DNA of 64,000 bases from Bacillus sp. ISL-55 (lineage in GTDB: Bacteria > Bacillota > Bacilli > Bacillales > Cytobacillaceae). This document shows positions 1 to 7,710 of the stretch, in pieces (position 1 is the first letter of the stretch; each line of letters starts with the position of its first letter). Below the pieces are notes generated by a model. It did no database searches and had not been told where the DNA came from. It saw only the letters and a program-made list of their open reading frames with translations. The translations under genes and the position numbers were made by a program. The stretch lies in the NCBI RefSeq assembly GCF_018613155.1, contig NZ_JAGGQU010000021.1:124001-188000 (forward strand), written 5' to 3'.

Positions 1-2
1 GT

Positions 3-770
3 GCCTGTGCCTGGCTGTTGAATGGCAAAATGTTGGTCCTGGTGGATGGCAGTGTCCAGGTAATCGGTGCGCCGCAAACCTTCATTGAATTTTTTCAAAG
101 TATGGAGGATGAAAGTGTCAGGTGGCAAATCGCGACGTTTATCAGGGCTTTGAGGGTATTTTCGATGATCGTGTCGATTTTTTTCACGGCGATCTATGTG
201 GCAGCTCTGACTTTCCATTATGAAATCATCCCTCAAACACTGCTGATCCCGCTTGGTGAGTCAAGGTCACGTGTACCCTTCCCGCCTATAATTGAGGCTT
301 TATTGCTAGAAGTAATGATTGAGCTCCTGCGGGAAGCCGGAGCCCGGCTGCCAACAAAGGTCGGCCAGACGATGGGTATCGTTGGCGGTATCGTCGTCGG
401 AACTGCTGCTGTAGACGCGGGATTCACAAGCAACATCCTAATCATCATCATCGCCGTTAGCGCACTCGCTTCATTTACAACGCCAAACTATATGATGGGC
501 AATGTCATCAGAATTCTCCGTTTCCCATTAATCATTTTCGCAGGAATGTGGGGGTTTTATGGCCTGATGTTCGGATTTTGCTTCCTGCTGATCCATCTGC
601 TTCGTCAATCCAGTCTTGGGACGCCGTTTTTGGCTCCCTTTTACCCGCCGAGGTTTGAAGATTGGCGCGACAGCATCATTCGTCTTCCGATCGGCTGGAC
701 CAACAGCCGCCCGGTACAGACAAGGCCATTGGATAGATTGAAATACAGATATCGAAAAAACAAAAACTAA
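3..770 (+). CDS. GerA-type spore germination receptor subunit A, C-terminal part
   Basis: The reading frame is open to the left edge, so this is the 3' part of a gene whose start lies outside the window. About 250 residues remain. They match the membrane half of GerAA/GerBA/GerKA proteins: a VLVDGS strand followed by FFQS, then several hydrophobic segments, with the conserved SRVPFPP and E-rich ALLLEVMIELLREAG stretch and GIVGGIVVG. The protein sits in the inner spore membrane as part of a nutrient receptor. The B and C subunits follow at once (15 bp to the B start), giving the usual A-B-C operon. The nutrient sensed cannot be read from the sequence. Family assignment is secure; paralogue identity is not. 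Confidence 0.93.
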   Translation, partial: ACAWLLNGKMLVLVDGSVQVIGAPQTFIEFFQSMEDESVRWQIATFIRALRVFSMIVSIFFTAIYVAALTFHYEIIPQTLLIPLGESRSRVPFPPIIEALLLEVMIELLREAGARLPTKVGQTMGIVGGIVVGTAAVDAGFTSNILIIIIAVSALASFTTPNYMMGNVIRILRFPLIIFAGMWGFYGLMFGFCFLLIHLLRQSSLGTPFLAPFYPPRFEDWRDSIIRLPIGWTNSRPVQTRPLDRLKYRYRKNKN

Positions 771-785
771 GTTGTGGTGTTATGA

Positions 786-1913
786 ATGAAAGTTCACATC
801 GAGCCTAAGTCCCAAAATATGGTCAATACTTTCCTGCTCATCTTTGTGATCCATTCTATGCAGCTGGGTGTTGGCATCCAGGGCTTCCAGCGAATCATCT
901 ACATGGAAGCTAGGCATGACGCCTGGATTTCTGTGATTCTCAGCGGGGTTGCCACTGCAATCGTTGGTTTCATAATGGTGAAAACATTAAGTGTGTATGA
1001 GAATTCGGATTTATATGGAATCCAATATGACGTGCTAGGAAAGTGGCTCGGAAACCTGATTAATATCCTATTTGTTCTCTATTTTCTTGGCAGCTTTCAC
1101 ATCATCGTCCGGAATTATATCGAGGTCCTGCAGGCGTGGGTTTTCCCTGAAATCCCCAACTGGCTGCTTGCTCTGACCCTCGTTTACCTTGTTTACTACG
1201 GTTTGAATGGCGGGCTGCGAACAGTTGTCGGTGTCAGCTTCTTCAGTGTGATCTTATCCCTGTGGCTGATCCTGCTGCTCGCCTATCCCTTTCAGTTTGC
1301 TAAATGGGATTACTTATTCCCGATGTTCGAAGCGCGTATAACTGAAATACTAAGAGGAGCAAAGCAAATGACCTTCACTGTCATCGGCTTTGAAATCATT
1401 TATGTCATCTATCCCTTTTTAAAAGAGAAAGACAAGGTCCATAAACATATGCAATATGGTCTTGGTTTCACGACCATGCTGTATCTTGCGCTCATGGTTA
1501 TCTCCCTGGCTTATTTCAGCGGCGGCCAGCTTGAACGGACGATTTGGGGTACGCTATCCCTTTTTAAAATCGTTCGCTTCCCCTTCATTGAAAGATTTGA
1601 GTACGTCGCTATCACTTTTTGGGTCCTGCTGATCCTGCCAAACCTGATGCTCTATATGTGGTCAGCCACGCGGGGAATTTCAAGGATTTTTAATATAAAA
1701 GAACAGAAGGTCAGCTGGATTCTTATTTCATTTATTTTCCTGACCCTGCTTTATCCGCTCACCAGAGTCCAAACCAATATGTTCAACGACTATTTCGCAA
1801 GGGGCGCTTTCTATATTGTTTTTGTCTATCCATTCCTTCTATTCGGTGCTGTTATGATCAAGAAGAAATTTTTCCGTAAAAAGGATGAGGCCAATGCGCA
1901 AAAAAGTGAATAA
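786..1913 (+). CDS. GerAB/ArcD/ProY family germination receptor subunit B
   Basis: A 375-residue integral membrane protein of about ten hydrophobic segments. It belongs to the GerAB branch of the APC transporter superfamily, which holds the germinant-binding pocket of GerA-type receptors. Family signs are an N-terminal MVNTFLLIFVIHSMQLGVGIQGFQR-like region and a charged KKKFFRKK tail. The ATG at 786 follows the A subunit stop by 15 bp. The 3' end overlaps the C subunit start, as expected for translational coupling. Substrate specificity is unknown. Confidence 0.92.
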   Translation: MKVHIEPKSQNMVNTFLLIFVIHSMQLGVGIQGFQRIIYMEARHDAWISVILSGVATAIVGFIMVKTLSVYENSDLYGIQYDVLGKWLGNLINILFVLYFLGSFHIIVRNYIEVLQAWVFPEIPNWLLALTLVYLVYYGLNGGLRTVVGVSFFSVILSLWLILLLAYPFQFAKWDYLFPMFEARITEILRGAKQMTFTVIGFEIIYVIYPFLKEKDKVHKHMQYGLGFTTMLYLALMVISLAYFSGGQLERTIWGTLSLFKIVRFPFIERFEYVAITFWVLLILPNLMLYMWSATRGISRIFNIKEQKVSWILISFIFLTLLYPLTRVQTNMFNDYFARGAFYIVFVYPFLLFGAVMIKKKFFRKKDEANAQKSE

Positions 1914-3018
1914 GCTCTTGATTGCCTTGGTTGTGCTTTTCCTTTCTGGATGCGCAGAACAGAAAACACTCGAGAAGATGGGTCTGGTGACAACGGTGGG
2001 GTATGACCTCACAGAGGATAAGCAGATTTTGGCGACAATGGTGCTTCTCCAAATCGACCCCGAGGCTCCGCAGAGTTCACTCATCCTATCCGCGAAGTCG
2101 GCAACAAGTAAGGGGGCAAGAAATGAAGCCGATCTGAAAAGTCCTAAAAGATTACAGTCAGGTCAGCTGCGGGTAGCGCTTTTCAGCGAAGAAGTTGTCA
2201 GTTCGGGGCTCATCAATCTGGCAGATACACTTGCCCGTGATCCTTCGATCAGCGACCTTACCTATCTTGCAGTAGTTGAGGGAAGTACAAACAAGCTCCT
2301 TAACCAAAGGAATGAACAATTTTCCGATATCAGCCAGCTCATATACAAGGAACTCGATCAAAATATAAAAGGTGAAAAAATCCCATCTTCCACCCTGCAG
2401 GAAGTAATGCATGATTTCTACGCACCAGGAATTGACCCAATCATGCCTACTTTAAAAAATGATGAAGGCATCGTTAAAATTACCGGTATGGCATTGATAA
2501 AGGATGATAAAATGGTCGGTAAAATCAATGCCAAAGAAGCTTTTTACCTAAAGCTGATCAATGATCGCTACAAGGCGGGAGCGATAGAAATTGAAGTCGA
2601 CAAGCAAGGTTTTGATCTGGAAGAGACTCCTGAATCTCCAGAAAATCTGGCAGTGGTCCTTGACACGATTCACAGCACAAGTGACATGAACCTGATCAGC
2701 AAAGACAACCTCCAATTCGATTTGAAAATCAAATTAAAAACAAGACTGCTGGAAATCAACCAGGCACTGGACTTGAAAAATCCGGAATACCTCAAACAAT
2801 TAGAATCAAAGCTTGATGAAAAAATCACTTCCGATATTGAGCAGTTGATTAAAAAAGCTCGTGATTTAGGTGCGGACCCATTTGGATTCGGTGAGATCTA
2901 TCGAAAGAGTGTCAGACAGGCCAACCTGACCTCTGAAAAATGGCACCGCATGTACCCGGAGAGCAACGTCGATGTGAAGATTGAGTTTGAGATTTTGAGG
3001 ACCGGGGTGGTTGAGTAA
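1894..3018 (+). CDS. Ger(x)C family germination lipoprotein (subunit C)
   Basis: Third gene of the receptor operon, encoding a spore-membrane lipoprotein. A short basic N terminus and a hydrophobic run end in the lipobox LSGC, with the acylated Cys at about residue 20. The rest fits the Ger(x)C family in length and pattern, including the C-terminal EFEILRTG strand. An ATG also exists at 1885. I prefer 1894 because AAGG/GAGG lies at proper distance from it, whereas the AAGG directly abuts 1885. It overlaps the end of the B gene by 20 bp. A hairpin terminator follows at 3109-3152. Confidence 0.92.
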   Translation: MRKKVNKLLIALVVLFLSGCAEQKTLEKMGLVTTVGYDLTEDKQILATMVLLQIDPEAPQSSLILSAKSATSKGARNEADLKSPKRLQSGQLRVALFSEEVVSSGLINLADTLARDPSISDLTYLAVVEGSTNKLLNQRNEQFSDISQLIYKELDQNIKGEKIPSSTLQEVMHDFYAPGIDPIMPTLKNDEGIVKITGMALIKDDKMVGKINAKEAFYLKLINDRYKAGAIEIEVDKQGFDLEETPESPENLAVVLDTIHSTSDMNLISKDNLQFDLKIKLKTRLLEINQALDLKNPEYLKQLESKLDEKITSDIEQLIKKARDLGADPFGFGEIYRKSVRQANLTSEKWHRMYPESNVDVKIEFEILRTGVVE

Positions 3019-3108
3019 ATTTTGATAAATGAAAGCGCGTTGTACGTGCTGAATTTTTCTTCGGAGGCCAGGTTCCTGTCGATTTAGCCGATAAGTTTCC
3101 TTAACCAT

Positions 3109-3152
3109 GAAAAAAGGGATATCAAATCATTGCGATTAGATATCCCTTTTTC
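3109..3152. terminator. Bidirectional hairpin terminator between gerC and the GGDEF gene
   Basis: AAAAAGGGATATC pairs with GATATCCCTTTTT across a 15-nt loop. The A-run on one side and T-run on the other let it serve the germination operon (+) and the diguanylate cyclase gene (-), which converge here. Confidence 0.8.
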
Positions 3153-3221
3153 GGTTTTTAAACATATTGCACTCCAAAACAGAACCGTTCCAGGAGTTTG
3201 AGACCCTTCCTCCCGCCACTT

Positions 3222-4250
3222 CTATAAAATTGCAACCCTGTTCCGCCCTTCATGTTTTGACTGATACAAACCTCTGTCCGCACGGCTAATGAATGAATCG
3301 ACTGATTCACCCGCTCTAAACTCAGTGACCCCAAAACTTACTGTCTGTCGTCCAGCTGTTTTAAAGGGATATTGATTAATTTTTAAGCGCAGTTTTTCAG
3401 CCAGTTCCAGTGCATTTTCGCCAGATTGAGAGGAAATAATAATAAACTCTTCCCCTCCCCAGCGCCCAAATTGTTCGTGTGGTGTCAGATTTTGTTTAAC
3501 AAGTCCGGCTAACTCCTCAAGGACGGAGTCCCCTACTTTATGTCCAAATGTATCATTAACAGCCTTAAAATGATCAATATCGAAAAATAATAAAGATACA
3601 GGAACTTCAGTTGTTCCGGAAACTTTTTCTTCCAGCCATATGTCGATTTGATGACGGTTGGCGGTTCCTGTTAATGCATCAGTAAAAGCATTCTCCTTCA
3701 TATCCTCAAAGTCTGCAAAAAGTTTAATTAAAAACTGGGAGAAATAAATAATCAGGATGTAAAAAAGATAGGCAACATAAAACTGAATAACCGATATTAA
3801 GTAATCCTCGGACATTTCAGGAAAATTCAATAAACCCATTACAAAGATGACCAAAAAAACAGATAGAGAAAAGACTAGCCCTCGCCTTGCTCCGAGAATA
3901 AGAAAAAAGCTGAGAATTACAGCAGGTACCCACATGACTGTAACTCCAAATGCACCCGTTTTATCGACGGCAATATAATTAAAAAAGCCATCGTATACTG
4001 TTCCGATATGCATGACAGAAATGAATATTAATGTACCATACTCCACAAGTCTCATATGCCTTTTTTGATATAACAGTATTAAACTGATTATGAACCAGCA
4101 AGTCAGTACCCCTGTTAACACTATATATTTTTTATGTTCCGGATGGTTGAAAACGAAAAAGTTATAAGAAATCATAGCCAGAAGACTGGGAATGATCATA
4201 CTTAGATAGACAGTTCTTTTGAAGTTCTGCAGAGAGCCTAATTTCCTCAT
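3222..4250 (-). CDS. Membrane-bound diguanylate cyclase (GGDEF domain)
   Basis: A 342-residue protein: about six hydrophobic segments (residues ~10-170) of the MHYT/7TM-like sensor kind, then a GGDEF domain. The catalytic motif is GGEEF at residues 265-269, with FFDIDHFKAVNDTFGH upstream, so two GTP to c-di-GMP activity is expected. The inhibitory I-site RxxD is not present: the equivalent position reads TPHE, which predicts no product inhibition through that site. The frame extends upstream to 4376, but the ATG at 4250 has AAAGGAG at good spacing and is the likely start. The upstream 120 bases hold a structured leader (see 4287-4372). c-di-GMP in Bacillus affects motility, biofilm and exopolysaccharide, consistent with nearby flagellar genes. 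Confidence 0.9.
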   Translation of the reverse strand: MRKLGSLQNFKRTVYLSMIIPSLLAMISYNFFVFNHPEHKKYIVLTGVLTCWFIISLILLYQKRHMRLVEYGTLIFISVMHIGTVYDGFFNYIAVDKTGAFGVTVMWVPAVILSFFLILGARRGLVFSLSVFLVIFVMGLLNFPEMSEDYLISVIQFYVAYLFYILIIYFSQFLIKLFADFEDMKENAFTDALTGTANRHQIDIWLEEKVSGTTEVPVSLLFFDIDHFKAVNDTFGHKVGDSVLEELAGLVKQNLTPHEQFGRWGGEEFIIISSQSGENALELAEKLRLKINQYPFKTAGRQTVSFGVTEFRAGESVDSFISRADRGLYQSKHEGRNRVAIL

Positions 4251-4286
4251 TATGTTTTCTCCTTTAAGTGAAAAGAGACCAATCCC

Positions 4287-4372
4287 ATTATACCCCGGAA
4301 TCGGTAACTGGCAGACGTAGCCTTGTCCCTTTAGAGTTGCATCATTATCCTTCAGGGGGTATACCGTTATCC
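4287..4372 (-). promoter_or_regulatory. Structured 5' leader of the GGDEF gene, c-di-GMP-I (GEMM)-like
   Basis: Read on the minus strand, an 8-bp outer helix forms between TATACCCC (4363-4356) and GGGGTATA (4296-4289). It encloses GATGCAACTCTAAAGGG, ACAAGGC and TGCCAGTTACCG. These resemble, in order, the c-di-GMP-I riboswitch segments GACGCAAAGC..A.GGG, CTAAGGC and GCCAGGTTACCG. The 5' hairpin with a GNRA loop is poorly matched and the third stem is short, so this is a divergent or decayed aptamer at best. Position in front of a cyclase supports feedback control. The identification is inference from partial motif match. Confidence 0.42.
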
Positions 4373-4401
4373 ACAATTATAATCAATTTTCAACTAGCAG
4401 C

Positions 4402-4448
4402 TAAAGATGAAAAAAAAGTCCTTCGAGTTATTATCTCAAAGGACTTAG
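4402..4448 (-). terminator. Rho-independent terminator of minJ
   Basis: On the minus strand AAGTCCTTTGAG and CTCGAAGGACTT form a 12-bp stem with one mismatch, followed by eight Ts, 40 bases after the minJ stop. Confidence 0.85.
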
Positions 4449-4489
4449 CAGCTCGCCAAGAATTCTGACAAACTTCCAAAATAACAACA

Positions 4490-5704
4490 TTAAACAACCG
4501 CACTATCCCACTTCTTCTCATCCAAAACAAAAAGGATGCCAAGTTCATGGTGATCACCTTCATACAGCGCCCTTTGCACGAAGCGAATTTGACCGTTTGT
4601 ATCAAGGACTTCCAGCTTGCAATGCGCCCTATTTCGTGACAGAGCCTCGTAGAATGTTTGTTCATCACGGACATTCGTGCCGTTGACCTTTGTAACAAGC
4701 TCGCCTACACCAAGGGCCATTTTATCAGCCGGAGATTCAGGCAGGATACCAAGAATCATCACGCCATGGTTTTTTTTCGAAAAATAGAACGGCATGTTCT
4801 CCTCCTGCATCCGCTGCATGAGCGTCAAGGCTTCGCGGCCGATCATCGCGATCGCGACTGCAATGACGGACACAATTGGGTACCAGTAACCCGCTGCGGC
4901 AATCAGCGTGATCAGGATTCCGAGCCCAACTACTCGGCTTCCGAGCTGACGGACAGCTTCTTTTGGCAGCATCCCCTGGACTTGCTGATGTAATCCAATC
5001 GCAAATGGAACAAGAATCAATGAATATGTATTGCCTCCAAGCGTGAACACAGGCCACCATTCGAACGGCATTGACAGAATGTTGCCAGGAATGAGCATAA
5101 ACGCCGGCACGACCCAGAGGCGTTTTACCTCGTGGACACCAACCGTCTGGCCACGCTTGCTCTTAATCAATTTAGGAGAAGTCCCCTTTTTTCCATTTCG
5201 TAAAATAAGAAAGCCCTCACCGATCGTTAACAATGCTAATAAAATCGCAATGGAAGGATAGATTTTTTCATCAAGACTTGAAAATAAGTCGCCCACTAAC
5301 GGAAGATCGATTTCCTTTCCCGATAAGAAGATCAACGAGAAAAACGCAGCGCCGACCGTATATGCGGGCGCAAGGAGCCTGACTTTTGTTAATAGACTCA
5401 ACAGCAGTGTTGCTGCGGCAACTAAAACAATTGCTCCGAATGGAATCGCGATGCCCGCCGCAATGGTTATGATTGAGATGGCGAGCCCGACCAGCAAACC
5501 CACCGGAAACAGCTGCCTGAGCTCAAAATACGCATCGTTCGCCCTCACAGTAAAGTTCTTCCGCTCCCGCCTCACGCGCGAAACACCAAGGACAGCCGCC
5601 AAAAATATAGAATAATAGAACACAGGGTGAAGCAGAAGCCTGCCCGTCCCTTTCAAAAGTTCAATGAACCAATCCTGTGCCACCCCTATGTCACCAGCCT
5701 TCAT
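4490..5704 (-). CDS. minJ: MinJ-like division topological determinant, membrane PDZ protein
   Basis: A 404-residue protein with about eight hydrophobic segments and a C-terminal PDZ domain (GILPESPADKMALGVGELVTKVNG, residues ~320-395). This is the architecture of B. subtilis MinJ (YvjD), which bridges DivIVA and MinD at the division site and poles. Position beside ctpB supports it. The swrA gene that lies near ctpB and minJ in B. subtilis is not seen. The ATG at 5704 has no clear ribosome-binding site. A GTG at 5683, preceded by GGTG, begins VAQDWFIELLKG, which aligns with the N terminus of MinJ homologues and may be the true start. Confidence 0.82.
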   Translation of the reverse strand: MKAGDIGVAQDWFIELLKGTGRLLLHPVFYYSIFLAAVLGVSRVRRERKNFTVRANDAYFELRQLFPVGLLVGLAISIITIAAGIAIPFGAIVLVAAATLLLSLLTKVRLLAPAYTVGAAFFSLIFLSGKEIDLPLVGDLFSSLDEKIYPSIAILLALLTIGEGFLILRNGKKGTSPKLIKSKRGQTVGVHEVKRLWVVPAFMLIPGNILSMPFEWWPVFTLGGNTYSLILVPFAIGLHQQVQGMLPKEAVRQLGSRVVGLGILITLIAAAGYWYPIVSVIAVAIAMIGREALTLMQRMQEENMPFYFSKKNHGVMILGILPESPADKMALGVGELVTKVNGTNVRDEQTFYEALSRNRAHCKLEVLDTNGQIRFVQRALYEGDHHELGILFVLDEKKWDSAVV

Positions 5705-5881
5705 AAATTACATGATATTAAGCTTATTCTATCAAATCTGGGTGGTAAAACCTATCAATAGTTGTGGATTAATGGTGGGATTTTTTTCTAGAGTAGGAGT
5801 AGAACATGAAATACTTAGTGAAATCCGAAAAAGAAGCATCAATAGAACTCTTTTTTCTTGTTTTATACTGATAAGGATCCA

Positions 5882-5994
5882 AATCACTATGGAATTACCA
5901 AAAATCACTATGTTTTTGTAAGTAATCACTACGATATCTCGAATAATCACTACGATTTTCAAACTAATCACTACGATTTTTGCTGTAATCACTA
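5882..5994. repeat. Array of six 21-bp-phased repeats, anchor AATCACTACGAT
   Basis: AATCACTA begins at 5882, 5903, 5924, 5945, 5966 and 5987: exactly 21 bp apart each time. The consensus anchor is AATCACTACGAT (first two copies AATCACTATG, last AATCACTACT). The remaining 9-11 bases of each unit vary. The spacing is two turns of B-DNA, so all anchors face the same side. The 3-fold-divisible period creates a spurious minus-strand frame with a 7-residue repeat. It lies between the minJ start and the ctpB terminator. Its reverse complement, CGTAGTGATT, differs by one base from the anchor of the second array at 15660-15763. Confidence 0.9.
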
Positions 5995-6011
5995 CTTTTT
6001 CCAAATCAATG

Positions 6012-6046
6012 TAAAAAATAACGCCGTACCAAGTTTTGGTACAGCG
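6012..6046 (-). terminator. Terminator of ctpB
   Basis: Minus strand GCTGTACCAA and TTGGTACGGC pair around AAC and are followed by GTTATTTTTT, starting about 12 bases after the ctpB stop. Confidence 0.8.
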
Positions 6047-6056
6047 GATAAGGTAT

Positions 6057-7508
6057 CTATTTCGCCAGCAGCCTCAACGCGGTCTGCAGCTGAAGGTCAT
6101 TTTCTTCTTGTTTCATTGCTTCCCTTGCTGCATCCTCGAGTGCGGTGGCTGTTTTTGCGTCAATCACACCTGTAACGGTTAAGTTGTTTTTCCGCTGGAA
6201 TGCTTTTACCGCAATTTCGGTAATGCCACTGAAGTATCCGTCAGTACGTCCCGGCTCAAAACCGAGTCCAGCGAGGATTTCCTGAGCATTTTTCACTTGC
6301 TCATTATTCATATCCAGCTTGAGTGGTTTTTCCGCCTGGATTGGATGGGTATCATAGAGCGCTGGCTGGTTGACTTCGACGGTTGGCTCAATGCCTTTTT
6401 TATGGATCCAGTTTCCGTCAGGCGTCAGCCATTTGAACAGAGTCAGCTTGATATTGCTGCCATCTCCCATCGGCACAGCCTGCTGGACTGTCCCCTTGCC
6501 GAAGGTCTTCTCGCCAATGACTGGATAACCTCCCGCTTCTTTTAATGCCCCGGCCAGGATTTCCGAGGCTGAGGCACTGCCGTCGTCTGTTAATACAGCA
6601 ATCGGATATTGTTTCGCTTTTTCCAGATTGGAGAAATAGCGAGTCTTATCGCCGTTGCGCTCTTCAATTTGATAGAGCGGCTTCTCCTTTGAAATCATTT
6701 CTCTTAGGATTTCTTCCACGCTGGAAAGCAGGCCGCCAGGATTACCGCGTACATCGATCAGCAGCGCATCCATCCCTTCTTTTTCAAAAGCCTTTAGCTC
6801 CTTGTTGAACTCTTTGGAGGTATCTTCTGAGAACGAAGTAATCTCCATGTAACCAATCTTCTCTCCATTCACCTTTTTCATGTCAGCATGGACGGTAATC
6901 TGCGGAATCTCATCACGAACCACTTTAACCTTCAGCGGATCCTTCAAACCCTTGCGCTCGATTTCCAGAACAACAGGCGTCCCTTTTTTGCCCCGGATTT
7001 TCAAAGTTGCCTCATATAAATCCAGTCCCACGATACTTTCGCCATCGACCTTCAGAATCTGATCATTCGGCTTCAAGCCTGCTTTCTCAGCCGGGGAATT
7101 TTTAAAAGGTGAAACAATCATGATTTTCCCATCAACCGTACTGACCTCAGCACCAATTCCTTCAAAAGACGACTCCAGCGTCTCATTGAATTGTTTGGCC
7201 GTCTCCTTGTCCATATAGACGGAATACGGATCCTCCAGGGTTGAGAGCATTCCCTGTATCGCCCCTTCAATCAGCTCTTCTTCTTCAACCTTTTCAACGT
7301 AACTGTTAAAAATCAAACTGTATGCCTGCTCAACTTTTTCGAGACTGCTCGCATCACCAGCCTGTGCACCCGCATGATCTTTAAGGGGCACAATCTGGCG
7401 TTCCAGAACACCCGCCTTGCTTTCGTACCATTGCATGCCAGCGTATGTACTCCCCGCACCTGTAAGCAGCGAGCCCGCCATCAAAAAGGCAATCCACTTG
7501 CGTTCCAT
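6057..7508 (-). CDS. ctpB: C-terminal processing protease CtpB (S41 family)
   Basis: A 483-residue secreted or membrane-anchored serine protease. Order: N-terminal hydrophobic segment (residues ~5-25), cap helices, PDZ domain (~110-195), S41 core, and a C-terminal peptidoglycan-binding domain (~390-460, LGFEPGRTDGYFSGITE). Catalytic residues are visible: Ser313 in GSASASE, Lys338 in GKGTVQ and Gln342, with the spacing known from B. subtilis CtpB. In B. subtilis CtpB cleaves SpoIVFA during sporulation. Start: the frame has an in-frame TTG at 7514, but GGGAGGAG sits seven bases before the ATG at 7508. It is not coupled to its upstream neighbour, since a terminator lies between. Confidence 0.93.
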   Translation of the reverse strand: MERKWIAFLMAGSLLTGAGSTYAGMQWYESKAGVLERQIVPLKDHAGAQAGDASSLEKVEQAYSLIFNSYVEKVEEEELIEGAIQGMLSTLEDPYSVYMDKETAKQFNETLESSFEGIGAEVSTVDGKIMIVSPFKNSPAEKAGLKPNDQILKVDGESIVGLDLYEATLKIRGKKGTPVVLEIERKGLKDPLKVKVVRDEIPQITVHADMKKVNGEKIGYMEITSFSEDTSKEFNKELKAFEKEGMDALLIDVRGNPGGLLSSVEEILREMISKEKPLYQIEERNGDKTRYFSNLEKAKQYPIAVLTDDGSASASEILAGALKEAGGYPVIGEKTFGKGTVQQAVPMGDGSNIKLTLFKWLTPDGNWIHKKGIEPTVEVNQPALYDTHPIQAEKPLKLDMNNEQVKNAQEILAGLGFEPGRTDGYFSGITEIAVKAFQRKNNLTVTGVIDAKTATALEDAAREAMKQEENDLQLQTALRLLAK

Positions 7509-7666
7509 TGCCAAACTCCTCCCTGTTTACCGCATCTACTGCTCCTCTGCCGTAAAAATTTCTATGATTCCAATTATATGACGAACAGGGACAGGGTATG
7601 AAGGATTAATTTTGGAGCAAACTTTCATATGGATATAATTTACAAGTTTCTGAGACTTTTAAACGG

Positions 7667-7701
7667 GAAAAAGAAAAAGGAAGAGACATAGGTCTCTTCC
7701 A
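7667..7701 (-). terminator. Terminator of the M23 peptidase gene
   Basis: Minus strand GGAAGAGAC and GTCTCTTCC form a 9-bp stem followed by TTTTTCTTT, just after the stop at 7711. Confidence 0.88.
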
Positions 7702-7710
7702 GAAAAAAAT

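Noticed and set aside
3222-4376. Upstream start of the GGDEF gene at 4376
   Set aside because: The extra 42 codons coincide with the structured leader, and the ATG at 4250 has a strong ribosome-binding site.
4368-4376. Single DnaA boxes (also near 20943)
   Set aside because: Isolated perfect boxes occur by chance at this frequency; only the comFA-degV cluster stands out.
5882-5994. CRISPR array
   Set aside because: Repeat cores of 8-12 bp with 9-13-bp variable parts are far below CRISPR size, and no cas genes are present.
5732-6004. Minus-strand 90-codon frame with a 7-residue IVVI repeat
   Set aside because: Produced by the 21-bp array, whose period is divisible by three; no ribosome-binding site and it runs through the ctpB terminator side. 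The DNA repeat explains it.
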